A DNA stretch of 64,000 nt. It comes from Oscheius onirici. Taxonomy: Eukaryota; Nematoda; Chromadorea; Rhabditida; Rhabditidae. The notes under the pieces are model-generated. The model was given only the letters and a program-made list of their open reading frames with translations, was not told the DNA's origin and ran no database searches. Below, piece after piece: positions 7,796 through 15,179 of this stretch. Every line of letters starts with the position of its first letter. The stretch's first letter is position 1. The position numbers and the translations under genes were made by a program. The stretch is from contig OW051468.1 in assembly GCA_932521025.1 (NCBI GenBank), positions 8,184,064 through 8,248,063 of the forward strand, written 5' to 3'.

Positions 7796-10168
7796 ATGAA
7801 TCTGTTGCACTTCTATTTCTTTTTAACATTTACTCATTATGATATTTTGGCGAGTGCTAAAAGTATCATTTGTACTCCTGATGCTCCAGTTCAATATTTC
7901 AAACTTCCGAAATTACACAAATGCAATTATCATAGACAATTAAATAGTCAATCAAAAGTAGTAAGTTATGAAGTATATAAACCGAACATCATTGAATATT
8001 CAAGTGATGCAAAATTGTGTAAGAAATTAGTTAGTGAAGTATCAATGTATACAGATTTCTCAGGATATGAGCACTTAGTAGAAAAGGAATTGAATCATCA
8101 TTCTATAAGTCTTGCAGAATGTAGAGAATGGATTGCAAATAAGAAATGTGAATATGGAAGTTTAGGGAAAGGTAAAGAAGGAATATATAGTACAAATAAT
8201 AAAGTTGAAGTGGATTATCCAAATAGATTTACTAGTTTCTTTACAAGCAAAAGATATTACAAAGAGAATTGTATCATCATTGAAACTAAAGTATATTCAC
8301 ACTTCAATCAAAGTAGGCCATCTAATGTTCTCTCCGACTTAAGTAATTGTAAATATCAGGATGGTTATTGTAGTTCAAAAACTAATGAAATTATGATTTG
8401 GGATGTCAATACTTCCCAGAATTGTCAATATATTTCAATTGGAAAATTAGATGGAATCATGAATAATGGTCTTTGGATTAATAGTCAAAATCAAATTGCT
8501 TTAAGTCTAAATAAGAGTAAAATAATCAGAGATTGTAATCTTGACCTAACAATAAGTGAAGAAGGTTTTGCAGTCAAGGAAATTCAAAAAAATCAAAAAC
8601 TTCCTTCAGAATCGAGAAGTCCTAGATCCGAAGGATTGATTCCTCAAGCTCAGTTATCAAATCCTTCAAATCCAAGTCTTCAAGAAATGAGTATTAATCC
8701 TCAGAAGTATGCAGAGTCTTCGACTCCTAGATCCGAAGGATTGTATCAAAAAGAAAGAGAAGAATATAAAAGACAACAAGAACAAATCCAAAAGGAACGA
8801 GAACTTCGTGAGCAAAAAGACAAAGAAGTAAGAGATAAATACGAAGCTGATCGTAAAGAATTTGAGAAGAGAAGAGTAGAAAAAATGAAGCAATATCTAG
8901 AGTTCGAAAAGAGAAAGAAGGAAAAAATGGAAAGATTAGCTAAAGCATCTACAAACGTTGAAAAAGTTGAAAATACTACCAAAAAGGTCAAAAGATCTAC
9001 GAATCAAAGTTTAGAAGACACTTCTAGGCCTTTTCCATTACCTACTTATGAAGAATACTCAAAGATTAAAAATGATTGTTTACTGATTCCAAGTTATGCT
9101 GATTACCTAAGGTCTACAGATAAAGAAATCTCCGATTTCATCAAAACTAAAGAAGCTTGTAATACTTTTCCAACTTATGATGAATACGTTACTAAATTTG
9201 CTGAATATACATTAAAAGAATTTGAAAATAGAAAATCTAAAAATTCCGAGATCCAAAGGATTGGTAGAATAAGAAGACAAGTTTACTCAGACTTTCAAGC
9301 AGCTGGAGAGTTTCAATACCTTGAGAACAAATCAAATAACCTACTACGCCATACAACTGAAGTAATGTGTGATATATTTAATGAACATACTTCTTTTCTT
9401 GAAACACTAATAAGAGAGAATCCTAGAAGATACATTCAAAAACAACTAAATCATTCAGCAATAAGAGTTCAACTAGTTAGTGAAGATGTTGTAGAAGTAA
9501 CATTTTGTAAATCTTTAGTTGATGAAGAAATTGAATTTATTGATCTAACACATTTTGGAATAGAAGGAAGTTTAGCTCTTACTCAAGGACAAATACCCAT
9601 TAGAATACGATCCCTTGGAGATAAGATTTGGTATTACTCACAAGGAATTATTTCCAGTTCTTTAGGAAAAACTTCCTTCGGTAAACTTCCTAGAAGCGAA
9701 GAGATTGTGAATCTCAAGAGCTTTAATGATTTTGATCTCAACTTTTTAGATGGTAAAGTGATCTTTCATGAGCACATTCTTATGGATACTAAGACCAATA
9801 TTGAGGAAGAATTAATTAATGAGATGCGTGAAAAAGCTGATGTATCCATTGATCTACATTCAAATAGTCAAGATGGAATGATTCCTCATGAAATATTAGA
9901 TGAAGTTTCTAGCATCTTTGAGAAGTATTACATCAAGATATGGAGGATTTATGTAACTATTGGTGTTACTCTCTTTTATATATTCATAGGTAGATCTATT
10001 TGGATGGTCCTTTCTCCAAAAACCTTTTTCAACAAGGAAAATAGAAATCCGAGAAATAGGAATCCAATTTTTGTGAGGACAAAAAATCATTTCCATGGTG
10101 AAGATTACCAAGGTGTTGAACTGCAAGATTTCAGAAATGAACATAGGAGATCTCTTGTTGTAGACTAA
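7796..10168 (+). CDS. fusogen-like type I membrane glycoprotein (MFUS-1-like)
   Basis: 790 residues, single exon. An N-terminal hydrophobic signal (FYFFLTF) precedes a cysteine-containing ectodomain with many N-glycosylation sequons. One C-terminal membrane span lies at about residues 715-740, followed by a ~50-residue basic-to-acidic tail. Residues ~315-385 are a highly charged K/E/R coiled-coil-like block. Two basic cleavage-like sites follow, KKVKR (~396-400) and RIRR (~492-495). Between them are three PTYEEY/PSYADY/PTYDEY-type repeats. PRSEGL occurs twice near residues 280 and 318. Nematode Mavericks are known to carry a herpesvirus gB-like (class III) fusogen in this context; size, topology, cleavage sites and location fit, but homology cannot be proven by eye. 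Confidence 0.68.
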   Translation: MNLLHFYFFLTFTHYDILASAKSIICTPDAPVQYFKLPKLHKCNYHRQLNSQSKVVSYEVYKPNIIEYSSDAKLCKKLVSEVSMYTDFSGYEHLVEKELNHHSISLAECREWIANKKCEYGSLGKGKEGIYSTNNKVEVDYPNRFTSFFTSKRYYKENCIIIETKVYSHFNQSRPSNVLSDLSNCKYQDGYCSSKTNEIMIWDVNTSQNCQYISIGKLDGIMNNGLWINSQNQIALSLNKSKIIRDCNLDLTISEEGFAVKEIQKNQKLPSESRSPRSEGLIPQAQLSNPSNPSLQEMSINPQKYAESSTPRSEGLYQKEREEYKRQQEQIQKERELREQKDKEVRDKYEADRKEFEKRRVEKMKQYLEFEKRKKEKMERLAKASTNVEKVENTTKKVKRSTNQSLEDTSRPFPLPTYEEYSKIKNDCLLIPSYADYLRSTDKEISDFIKTKEACNTFPTYDEYVTKFAEYTLKEFENRKSKNSEIQRIGRIRRQVYSDFQAAGEFQYLENKSNNLLRHTTEVMCDIFNEHTSFLETLIRENPRRYIQKQLNHSAIRVQLVSEDVVEVTFCKSLVDEEIEFIDLTHFGIEGSLALTQGQIPIRIRSLGDKIWYYSQGIISSSLGKTSFGKLPRSEEIVNLKSFNDFDLNFLDGKVIFHEHILMDTKTNIEEELINEMREKADVSIDLHSNSQDGMIPHEILDEVSSIFEKYYIKIWRIYVTIGVTLFYIFIGRSIWMVLSPKTFFNKENRNPRNRNPIFVRTKNHFHGEDYQGVELQDFRNEHRRSLVVD

Positions 10169-10216
10169 ATGGAACATTTCTTATCCTAAGGATTGACTAA
10201 ATTGAAGATTCCTAGA

Positions 10217-10235
10217 GCGTCAGCAAAGCTTCCTT
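10217..10235. other. spacer motif GCGTCAGCAAAGCTTCC, copy 1
   Basis: Just downstream of the fusogen stop. A reverse-complement version (AAGGAAGCTTTGCTTACG) overlaps the ATPase stop at 11754-11775, and a diverged forward version (GCGTCAGCAGTGTAAGCTTCC) lies at the 3' end of the gene ending at 13154. All three are at 3' ends of plus-strand genes in the Maverick. A 3'-end processing or termination role is only a guess. Confidence 0.35.
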
Positions 10236-10331
10236 GGAATGCATCTCCTAAGGAATGATTAAATATTTTATCTTAAACTTTTTATACTTATTAAATTTTA
10301 ATACAAAATCCTAAGAATCAAATATTTTACA

Positions 10332-10589
10332 ATGAGATTCTTCAATTCTGATTTCAAAGAAACATCAAGTTCCGAAAGGAGTTTCATTATTATAACTCCA
10401 AAAGAGAAAGATAAAATACAACTAGTTGACAATCTAGATGAAGAAAAAATAGAAAACAATAAAAAAGTAAGTGAAGGAGGAAGTATTACTCAAAAATCAT
10501 TGACTACTAATAGAACCGAAGGTTTGAATAAAAAGAATTCAGCATTTCTTAGAGCACTAAAAAGTGGATCTGGTTTTAAGAGAATCTAG
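10332..10589 (+). CDS. small unknown Maverick protein (85 aa)
   Basis: No family recognised. Hydrophilic, Ser/Lys/Glu-rich, starting MRFFNSDFKETSSSE and ending ALKSGSGFKRI. There are no membrane spans and no cysteines. It lies between the fusogen and the minor capsid gene, in the same direction as the fusogen and ATPase. In adenovirus-like elements small basic virion components are matured by the viral protease; the Ser/Gly/basic C-terminus would suit that, but this is speculation. Confidence 0.5.
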   Translation: MRFFNSDFKETSSSERSFIIITPKEKDKIQLVDNLDEEKIENNKKVSEGGSITQKSLTTNRTEGLNKKNSAFLRALKSGSGFKRI

Positions 10590-10607
10590 AAATTCTTTCT
10601 ATTTAAA

Positions 10608-10991
10608 TTATTTCAAGTGTAATTCTACATGAAGATCACACCTATTGAAATCGATAAGATTATTCAAAGAGTCAACAAGCTTGAGAGTTAAAACATTTGG
10701 TCTATCCATAAGTTTGTGATAAATTGGGTTAATTGGTTCATTTTTTATTTTTTCATTATCTTTAAGAATTGGAAATTTACAAATAACGTTGCTTTGTCTT
10801 TCATTGATAAAAGTATCACAAACTAGATTGCAAGATAGATAAACAAAATCTAAATTTTTATTACCTTCTAGTAACTGAAGAATACCATCAACTTTGACTA
10901 CTGCAATCTCATTTATTTTATTACTTGGAGGAAAATCAAAATAAAATGTTTTTTCATTAATTCTGTACAAATTGAGAAATAATGTTGTCAT
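10608..10991 (-). CDS. minor capsid (penton-like) protein
   Basis: 127 residues. The C-terminal half has the pattern I associate with Polinton minor capsid proteins: a strand YLSCNLVCDTFIN, then PINPIYHKL and a final strand pair around LTLKLVDSLNNLID and LHVELHLK. The N-terminus MTTLFLNLYRINEKTFYF is also strand-like. This fits a single jelly-roll fold. It is shorter than typical penton proteins, so it may be a compact form or only the C-terminal domain. It is transcribed opposite to its neighbours, ending 18 bp from the stop of the preceding plus-strand gene. Confidence 0.55.
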   Translation of the reverse strand: MTTLFLNLYRINEKTFYFDFPPSNKINEIAVVKVDGILQLLEGNKNLDFVYLSCNLVCDTFINERQSNVICKFPILKDNEKIKNEPINPIYHKLMDRPNVLTLKLVDSLNNLIDFNRCDLHVELHLK

Positions 10992-11021
10992 TTAAATAAA
11001 ATAATTAATTTCTAAAGAAGA

Positions 11022-11756
11022 ATGACTTCTGAATTTAATGATTATAGTGTCAAAAATTATTATCCTGAAAGAAATAATAATCCTTTACTTCCTCAATCAA
11101 TAAGAGGTTGTATTATTGGAAAATCAGGATGTGGAAAGACTAATTTACTAATGAATTTGCTATTAGAAGAATACCTTGATTACAATAATTTATACATCTT
11201 TAGTACAACCTTATTTCAACCTTGTTATCAAGCTCTTATAAATGGTTTCGAAAATGGATTAAGCAAAAAAGAAATTAGGAGGTGTTTTGAAAAGCAAGAC
11301 TTCATAATTGAAGAAAAGGAAAATCCTCAAAGAATTATTGATGTTATGTGTAGTTCTTCTTTAGAAAATATTCCGGATCCTAGTTCAATTGATCCCAATA
11401 AGAAAACTCTTATAATTTTTGATGATCTTTTATTAGAAAAACAAAATAAGATAGAACAATATTATACTAGAGGTAGACACTCAGGGGTAGATTGTTTTTA
11501 TATATCTCAAAATTATATTAAGTTACCAAAGAATACAATTAGAGAAAATGCTAACTTCTTCATAGTATTTCCACAAGATAAGTTGAATTTAGATTACATC
11601 TACAGAGATCATTGTAGTGAAATTAAGAAGGAAGAATTCCTTGAAATGACAAGAGAAATATGGTCTAAGAAGTATAATTTTTTAACCATTGATAAGTCTA
11701 GTTCTCCAGGTTATGGTAAGTTCAGAAAGATGTTGAAGTATTTTTACATCTTCTAA
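11022..11756 (+). CDS. genome-packaging ATPase (FtsK/HerA superfamily)
   Basis: 244 residues. Walker A is GKSGCGKTN near residues 32-40, and Walker B is the hydrophobic run LIIFDD near residues 128-133, followed by a TRGRHSGVDCFYISQNYIK-type sensor segment with the conserved Gln. Length and motif spacing match the A32-like packaging ATPases of Polintons, virophages and related viruses, which drive DNA into the capsid at the expense of ATP. It starts 30 bp from the divergent minor capsid gene, suggesting a shared bidirectional promoter. This is one of the best preserved genes of the element. Confidence 0.87.
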   Translation: MTSEFNDYSVKNYYPERNNNPLLPQSIRGCIIGKSGCGKTNLLMNLLLEEYLDYNNLYIFSTTLFQPCYQALINGFENGLSKKEIRRCFEKQDFIIEEKENPQRIIDVMCSSSLENIPDPSSIDPNKKTLIIFDDLLLEKQNKIEQYYTRGRHSGVDCFYISQNYIKLPKNTIRENANFFIVFPQDKLNLDYIYRDHCSEIKKEEFLEMTREIWSKKYNFLTIDKSSSPGYGKFRKMLKYFYIF

Positions 11757-11887
11757 GGAAGCTTTGCTTACGCCGTCTTTTGATTACAAAAGCCTAGGAA
11801 ATCTTCGATTTTTATTTACTTCCTTGATCTTCTGGATCGAAGCCTGCCTTAGGTCGTTTTAGGACATCGTCTAGGAAGCTTGTTTTA
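11757..11887. other. convergent intergenic spacer of Maverick
   Basis: A ~130-bp spacer between two convergent genes. It contains AGGAAGCTTTGCTTACG at its left edge and CTAGGAAGCTTG at its right edge, plus TCTTCGAT and ATCGAAG in inverse orientation, so it could form a loose hairpin. It may provide 3' ends for both genes. Confidence 0.3.
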
Positions 11888-12316
11888 TTAATTTTGAATA
11901 CTTTTCTGAATGTAAGCGATTTGTTCTTCTGGTGTTCTTTTTGGAATTTTCCTTGTTATATCTACCAATCTAATAGATCTAGGAATCGAAGATTCTACTA
12001 CTTTCTTCATTTCCTTCACTACACCCGGGTCTTGCAGATCCTTAGATTTTTGTTCATCTTCTTTCAATTTAGGTATTTCACTAGTTATATTTGGTGAATT
12101 CTTCTTTAGATTTGGAATATAATTCAAACAAAATCTTCCTGAAGAATCTCTAATACCAGGATGTTTCACTCCTTTGGAATTATGTGGTATATTATATTGA
12201 GTCAAATATTTCTTTATGGTTTTTGGTGAAATACCAGTCTTTTGATGAAATGATAATATACTATTCTTTTTGAAATCATACGTTTTAAGCTCTTCAATGA
12301 GATTATGGACTTCCAT
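11888..12316 (-). CDS. unknown Maverick protein with helix-turn-helix-like segment
   Basis: 142 residues. Near residues 22-45 the segment FHQKTGISPKTIKKYLTQ looks like a helix-turn-helix of the kind found in transposase or integrase N-termini and regulators. The rest is basic and proline-rich, including a GVKHPGIRDSSGRFCLN stretch, with no catalytic motif. It could be a DNA-binding protein acting on the terminal repeats or on transcription. It is far too short to hold a DDE integrase core. Confidence 0.5.
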   Translation of the reverse strand: MEVHNLIEELKTYDFKKNSILSFHQKTGISPKTIKKYLTQYNIPHNSKGVKHPGIRDSSGRFCLNYIPNLKKNSPNITSEIPKLKEDEQKSKDLQDPGVVKEMKKVVESSIPRSIRLVDITRKIPKRTPEEQIAYIQKSIQN

Positions 12317-12521
12317 TTATAATTTGTGTAGCAAAAGAAAATCTTTGATTTATATAAAGTATTTTTTTTACAATACCAAATTACCTTACTTTACTCTACC
12401 TTGCTTTACTGTATTACTTTACCAATATACCAGATTACTTTACAATATTCCCACAGAGTCGAAGACTAATAGATCTGAATGATTGAATAGAAAAAATATT
12501 CATATTTATTTGCGTATCTAA

Positions 12522-13154
12522 ATGAGCCAATTAAAATTACATACCTTCGTAGAAGACATTCAAAAAATTGAAGGAAATAAAAGTTTAGATTTTTCAGAAA
12601 TTCTGGAGTATACTAAAAATGAATATACTAAAGAAACAGCTCAAAATTATTTGGATGCATTAGAAAAAATGATTACTACTATTGATGAATCGAAGTTATC
12701 TCAAAGTGACAAATGCAGTTATAAATATGCTTTTACTAAACATTTAACATCGGAATGCAAAAGTGAGTGTAAGAGTATAATTATCAATTGTCTAGGAATT
12801 TCTAATAAGAAAAAATCTATGATGATCAAGGAACAACAAAAAGCATTTCAAAAAGAAAGAGATGAACATAATGAAATCTTGAAGAAGTATAATGAGAAAC
12901 AAAAAGAACAAATAGTAGAAGTACCTTCAATTGATCTTTCTCTTACTCTAAAGAATAAGAAGACATTGACAAATCGAGAATGTTTAGATTTTCTCAATGA
13001 TCTAGATATAGATGATACACTTCTTAGTGATAAGTTTAAAAGAGTGGGTGTTTCTGAAGAATTTCCAAATGTTTCGAGAGCATATGTAAAGAAAGGTATA
13101 AATAAAGAGAATAACATTATTCAGCGTCAGCAGTGTAAGCTTCCTCAAAGCTAA
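12522..13154 (+). CDS. unknown Maverick protein (210 aa)
   Basis: No family recognised. It is helical and highly charged, starting MSQLKLHTFVEDIQK. A central region around residues 105-135 is a K/E-rich coiled coil (KAFQKERDEHNEILKKYNEK). A short cysteine-containing patch (ECKSECKS) lies at about 82-89. It is convergent with the next gene, whose stop lies only 4 bp away. Upstream (12360-12480) is a low-complexity T/C-rich stretch that may serve as promoter region. Confidence 0.5.
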   Translation: MSQLKLHTFVEDIQKIEGNKSLDFSEILEYTKNEYTKETAQNYLDALEKMITTIDESKLSQSDKCSYKYAFTKHLTSECKSECKSIIINCLGISNKKKSMMIKEQQKAFQKERDEHNEILKKYNEKQKEQIVEVPSIDLSLTLKNKKTLTNRECLDFLNDLDIDDTLLSDKFKRVGVSEEFPNVSRAYVKKGINKENNIIQRQQCKLPQS

Positions 13155-13158
13155 AAAG

Positions 13159-14205
13159 TTAAAAACCTATGTTGAGGTAAATACCAGGTAGATCTTTCTT
13201 TTTTATCTTTTTCTGGCGAATCAATTCATCGAGAATAGAATGAATTTTATTATATTCACCATTATTCCCAGCTTGATATGAACCTACTGATAATCTTAAT
13301 GAATCCAATAGAGCATTAATATCAGAAGGTAAAATGATTGTTTGATTAATCGAACTTCCTGAAACCTGAGAAGTTTGTTGTACTGTTTTTGCCACACTAC
13401 TTACAGTAGCTGGACTTTGCGTAAGCTTAGAGCTTCCTAACGTAAGTTGAGAACTTCCTTCCTTAGTTTGCTGAGAAGATTTTTCTTTAGTTACAAAATA
13501 ATTCTCTTTAATGAATTTCCATTTATCACTAGCATCTGCATTATATCTTTTGCTACTTTTATCAAATCCTTGATACAAAGCATTCGAACACAATAGTATT
13601 TCTCGATAACTTTGTTTATCTTGATCTGTTATTTTGCTTAAATTTGGAGATTTTTTAGTTAATAATTCCATTAAACCTTCAGAAGCTTGATAATCTATAT
13701 CATCAATACATAGAATATTATTATCTAATTGGACATCTTTATTTCCAATTGAATAGCCTTTAGTGTCATTAGAGTATCTTATTGAATATCCTGCATTACT
13801 TTTATCTCTAGGATCTTGTAAGTAAGTAGCAATTAAGTTGGAAACTTTGATTGATGGAGATTCTTTTGGTTTTGGACTACTAGATTGAATTTGTTTATTA
13901 GGGGTTCCAGTAAGTGGTAGTGGTGAACTTTGAATTCCTTGCAAATTCGGGTGAATCCTTAGAGAATCCCTAAATGAATTAAGAGTTTGAACTATCTTAT
14001 TCTTTTCATCAATAATTTCTTCCTGTAATTTCTTATTTGATTCTAGTATGGGTTTGAATACTTCTATACGATGATCTTCTACATTCTCTAGATTACTGCG
14101 TTCTTGTGAATTCTTGAACTTGTGTTCCTTCCTATTTTTTAGAAAATCTTGAACTATCTCATTCCTTTTCTTGGGATCATAGATTTCTACCAATCCTTTG
14201 GACAT
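13159..14205 (-). CDS. conserved Polinton-associated protein (DUF8207-like)
   Basis: 348 residues. The middle (about 125-225) resembles the domain of unknown function often found in animal Polintons: GYSIRYSNDTKGYSIG, then a strand-rich stretch and ASEGLMELLTKKSP with a following YREILLCSNALY. The C-terminus has DINALLDSLRLSVGSYQAG and ILDELIRQ, a block I also recall from such proteins. Residues 25-80 are coiled-coil-like. Its function is not known; virion structure or morphogenesis is a common guess. Family assignment is from memory of motif patterns. Confidence 0.6.
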   Translation of the reverse strand: MSKGLVEIYDPKKRNEIVQDFLKNRKEHKFKNSQERSNLENVEDHRIEVFKPILESNKKLQEEIIDEKNKIVQTLNSFRDSLRIHPNLQGIQSSPLPLTGTPNKQIQSSSPKPKESPSIKVSNLIATYLQDPRDKSNAGYSIRYSNDTKGYSIGNKDVQLDNNILCIDDIDYQASEGLMELLTKKSPNLSKITDQDKQSYREILLCSNALYQGFDKSSKRYNADASDKWKFIKENYFVTKEKSSQQTKEGSSQLTLGSSKLTQSPATVSSVAKTVQQTSQVSGSSINQTIILPSDINALLDSLRLSVGSYQAGNNGEYNKIHSILDELIRQKKIKKKDLPGIYLNIGF

Positions 14206-14248
14206 TTTGAAAAAGTAATTTATTTATAAAAAATTATTGTATTTATAA

Positions 14249-14488
14249 ATGGAAGAAATTACTGAAGCTATTCATCAGAATACAAACTTTTGTGAACAGA
14301 AGTCCTTAAGTGAAGAAAGTCTCAAACAAATGAAAAGAGATGAAGTTCGTAGAAAAGTTGCAATGATTGGAAGTGAATTGAGAAAATACATCCTCAAATC
14401 TAGGGAAATCCAAACTATGAGAAAACAAGAGATGATTGACTTTATTATGAAGTTCAAAGACATTACTTTCACTGAGTTAGAAATTTGA
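14249..14488 (+). CDS. small helical Maverick protein (79 aa)
   Basis: Starts MEEITEAIHQN. Fully helical and charged. The end MRKQEMIDFIMKF resembles the last helix of a SAP-type motif, and a similar MKKMKVDEMKQFIN block occurs near the start of the adjacent polymerase frame at 14590, so the two may share a duplicated N-terminal helix pair. It begins 43 bp from the divergent gene's ATG, implying a shared promoter. Confidence 0.42.
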   Translation: MEEITEAIHQNTNFCEQKSLSEESLKQMKRDEVRRKVAMIGSELRKYILKSREIQTMRKQEMIDFIMKFKDITFTELEI

Positions 14489-14589
14489 ATTTTTCTTTAA
14501 AAAAATTTTTCTATATAAAAGGAAGTTTTGACTCCTTCTAGAATTTGAGAAAGTAATATCTTTTTAGTTTTAAAAGAATTCATCTGACA

Positions 14590-15171
14590 ATGTCGAGAGA
14601 TGAGCTGCTCCGTGAAGTTAGAAAAATTAATAAAAAGAAAAAATTATTAATGACTGATGCTCAAATGAAAAAGATGAAGGTGGATGAAATGAAACAATTT
14701 ATTAATGATCATTCTCAAGAAAATCAAGAAAATCCATTACCACCTCCAGATGAGATTTTTCCTATGGATGATTTGATTTTTATGGAACAAGAAGATAGAG
14801 AGAATGCTAATTCAAGAGTAACAAATTATAGAAGCAAGAACAACAAAGATTTCCTAGAAAATCCTTTTGAATTGATCGAAGAGAGAGGTATTGAATTTTA
14901 CATGGATCTTGTAAAAAAAAGATTGGCTTCTTTTCTCAAGAAGAAGCAAAATACTGTAGTCAACGATATTTACAAAAATACTAATGTGAGAATAACGCTA
15001 TATTTAGAATGTGAAACAAAGAAGCCTGATTCTACTGATCCGCATAAGTTTCATGTAAATACGAAAACTCAACTTTTACATTCTGGTGAAAGTAGGGAAG
15101 AATTCTATCAAGCAGCATGTAGCACATTAATGAATGACGTGGAGAATAGAGAACATCATGCTTCAGGATAA
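14590..15171 (+). CDS. protein-primed DNA polymerase B, N-terminal part before frameshift
   Basis: 193 residues. The N-terminus has a SAP-like helix pair (MSRDELLREVRKINKK). The second half (VRITLYLECETK, then HVNTKTQLLHSG) matches the domain that precedes the polymerase in full Polinton pPolB proteins. The frame stops at TAA 15169-15171 just after HHASG, where intact homologues continue into a GW-type segment. The next frame resumes 9 bp later with the expected sequence, so a single-base indel has split one ~1,230-residue gene. Confidence 0.65.
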   Translation: MSRDELLREVRKINKKKKLLMTDAQMKKMKVDEMKQFINDHSQENQENPLPPPDEIFPMDDLIFMEQEDRENANSRVTNYRSKNNKDFLENPFELIEERGIEFYMDLVKKRLASFLKKKQNTVVNDIYKNTNVRITLYLECETKKPDSTDPHKFHVNTKTQLLHSGESREEFYQAACSTLMNDVENREHHASG

Positions 15172-15179
15172 CTAGGTTT

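Noticed and set aside
8666-8991. Hydrophobic-looking minus-strand frames within the fusogen
   Set aside because: Antisense of the Lys/Glu-rich coiled coil (GAA/AAA codons read as TTC/TTT); no independent support.
12360-12480. Possible CRISPR-like or tandem repeat in the Maverick
   Set aside because: Only irregular TTACTTTAC-type low complexity; no regular repeat-spacer structure. No CRISPR array is expected or seen in this eukaryotic window.
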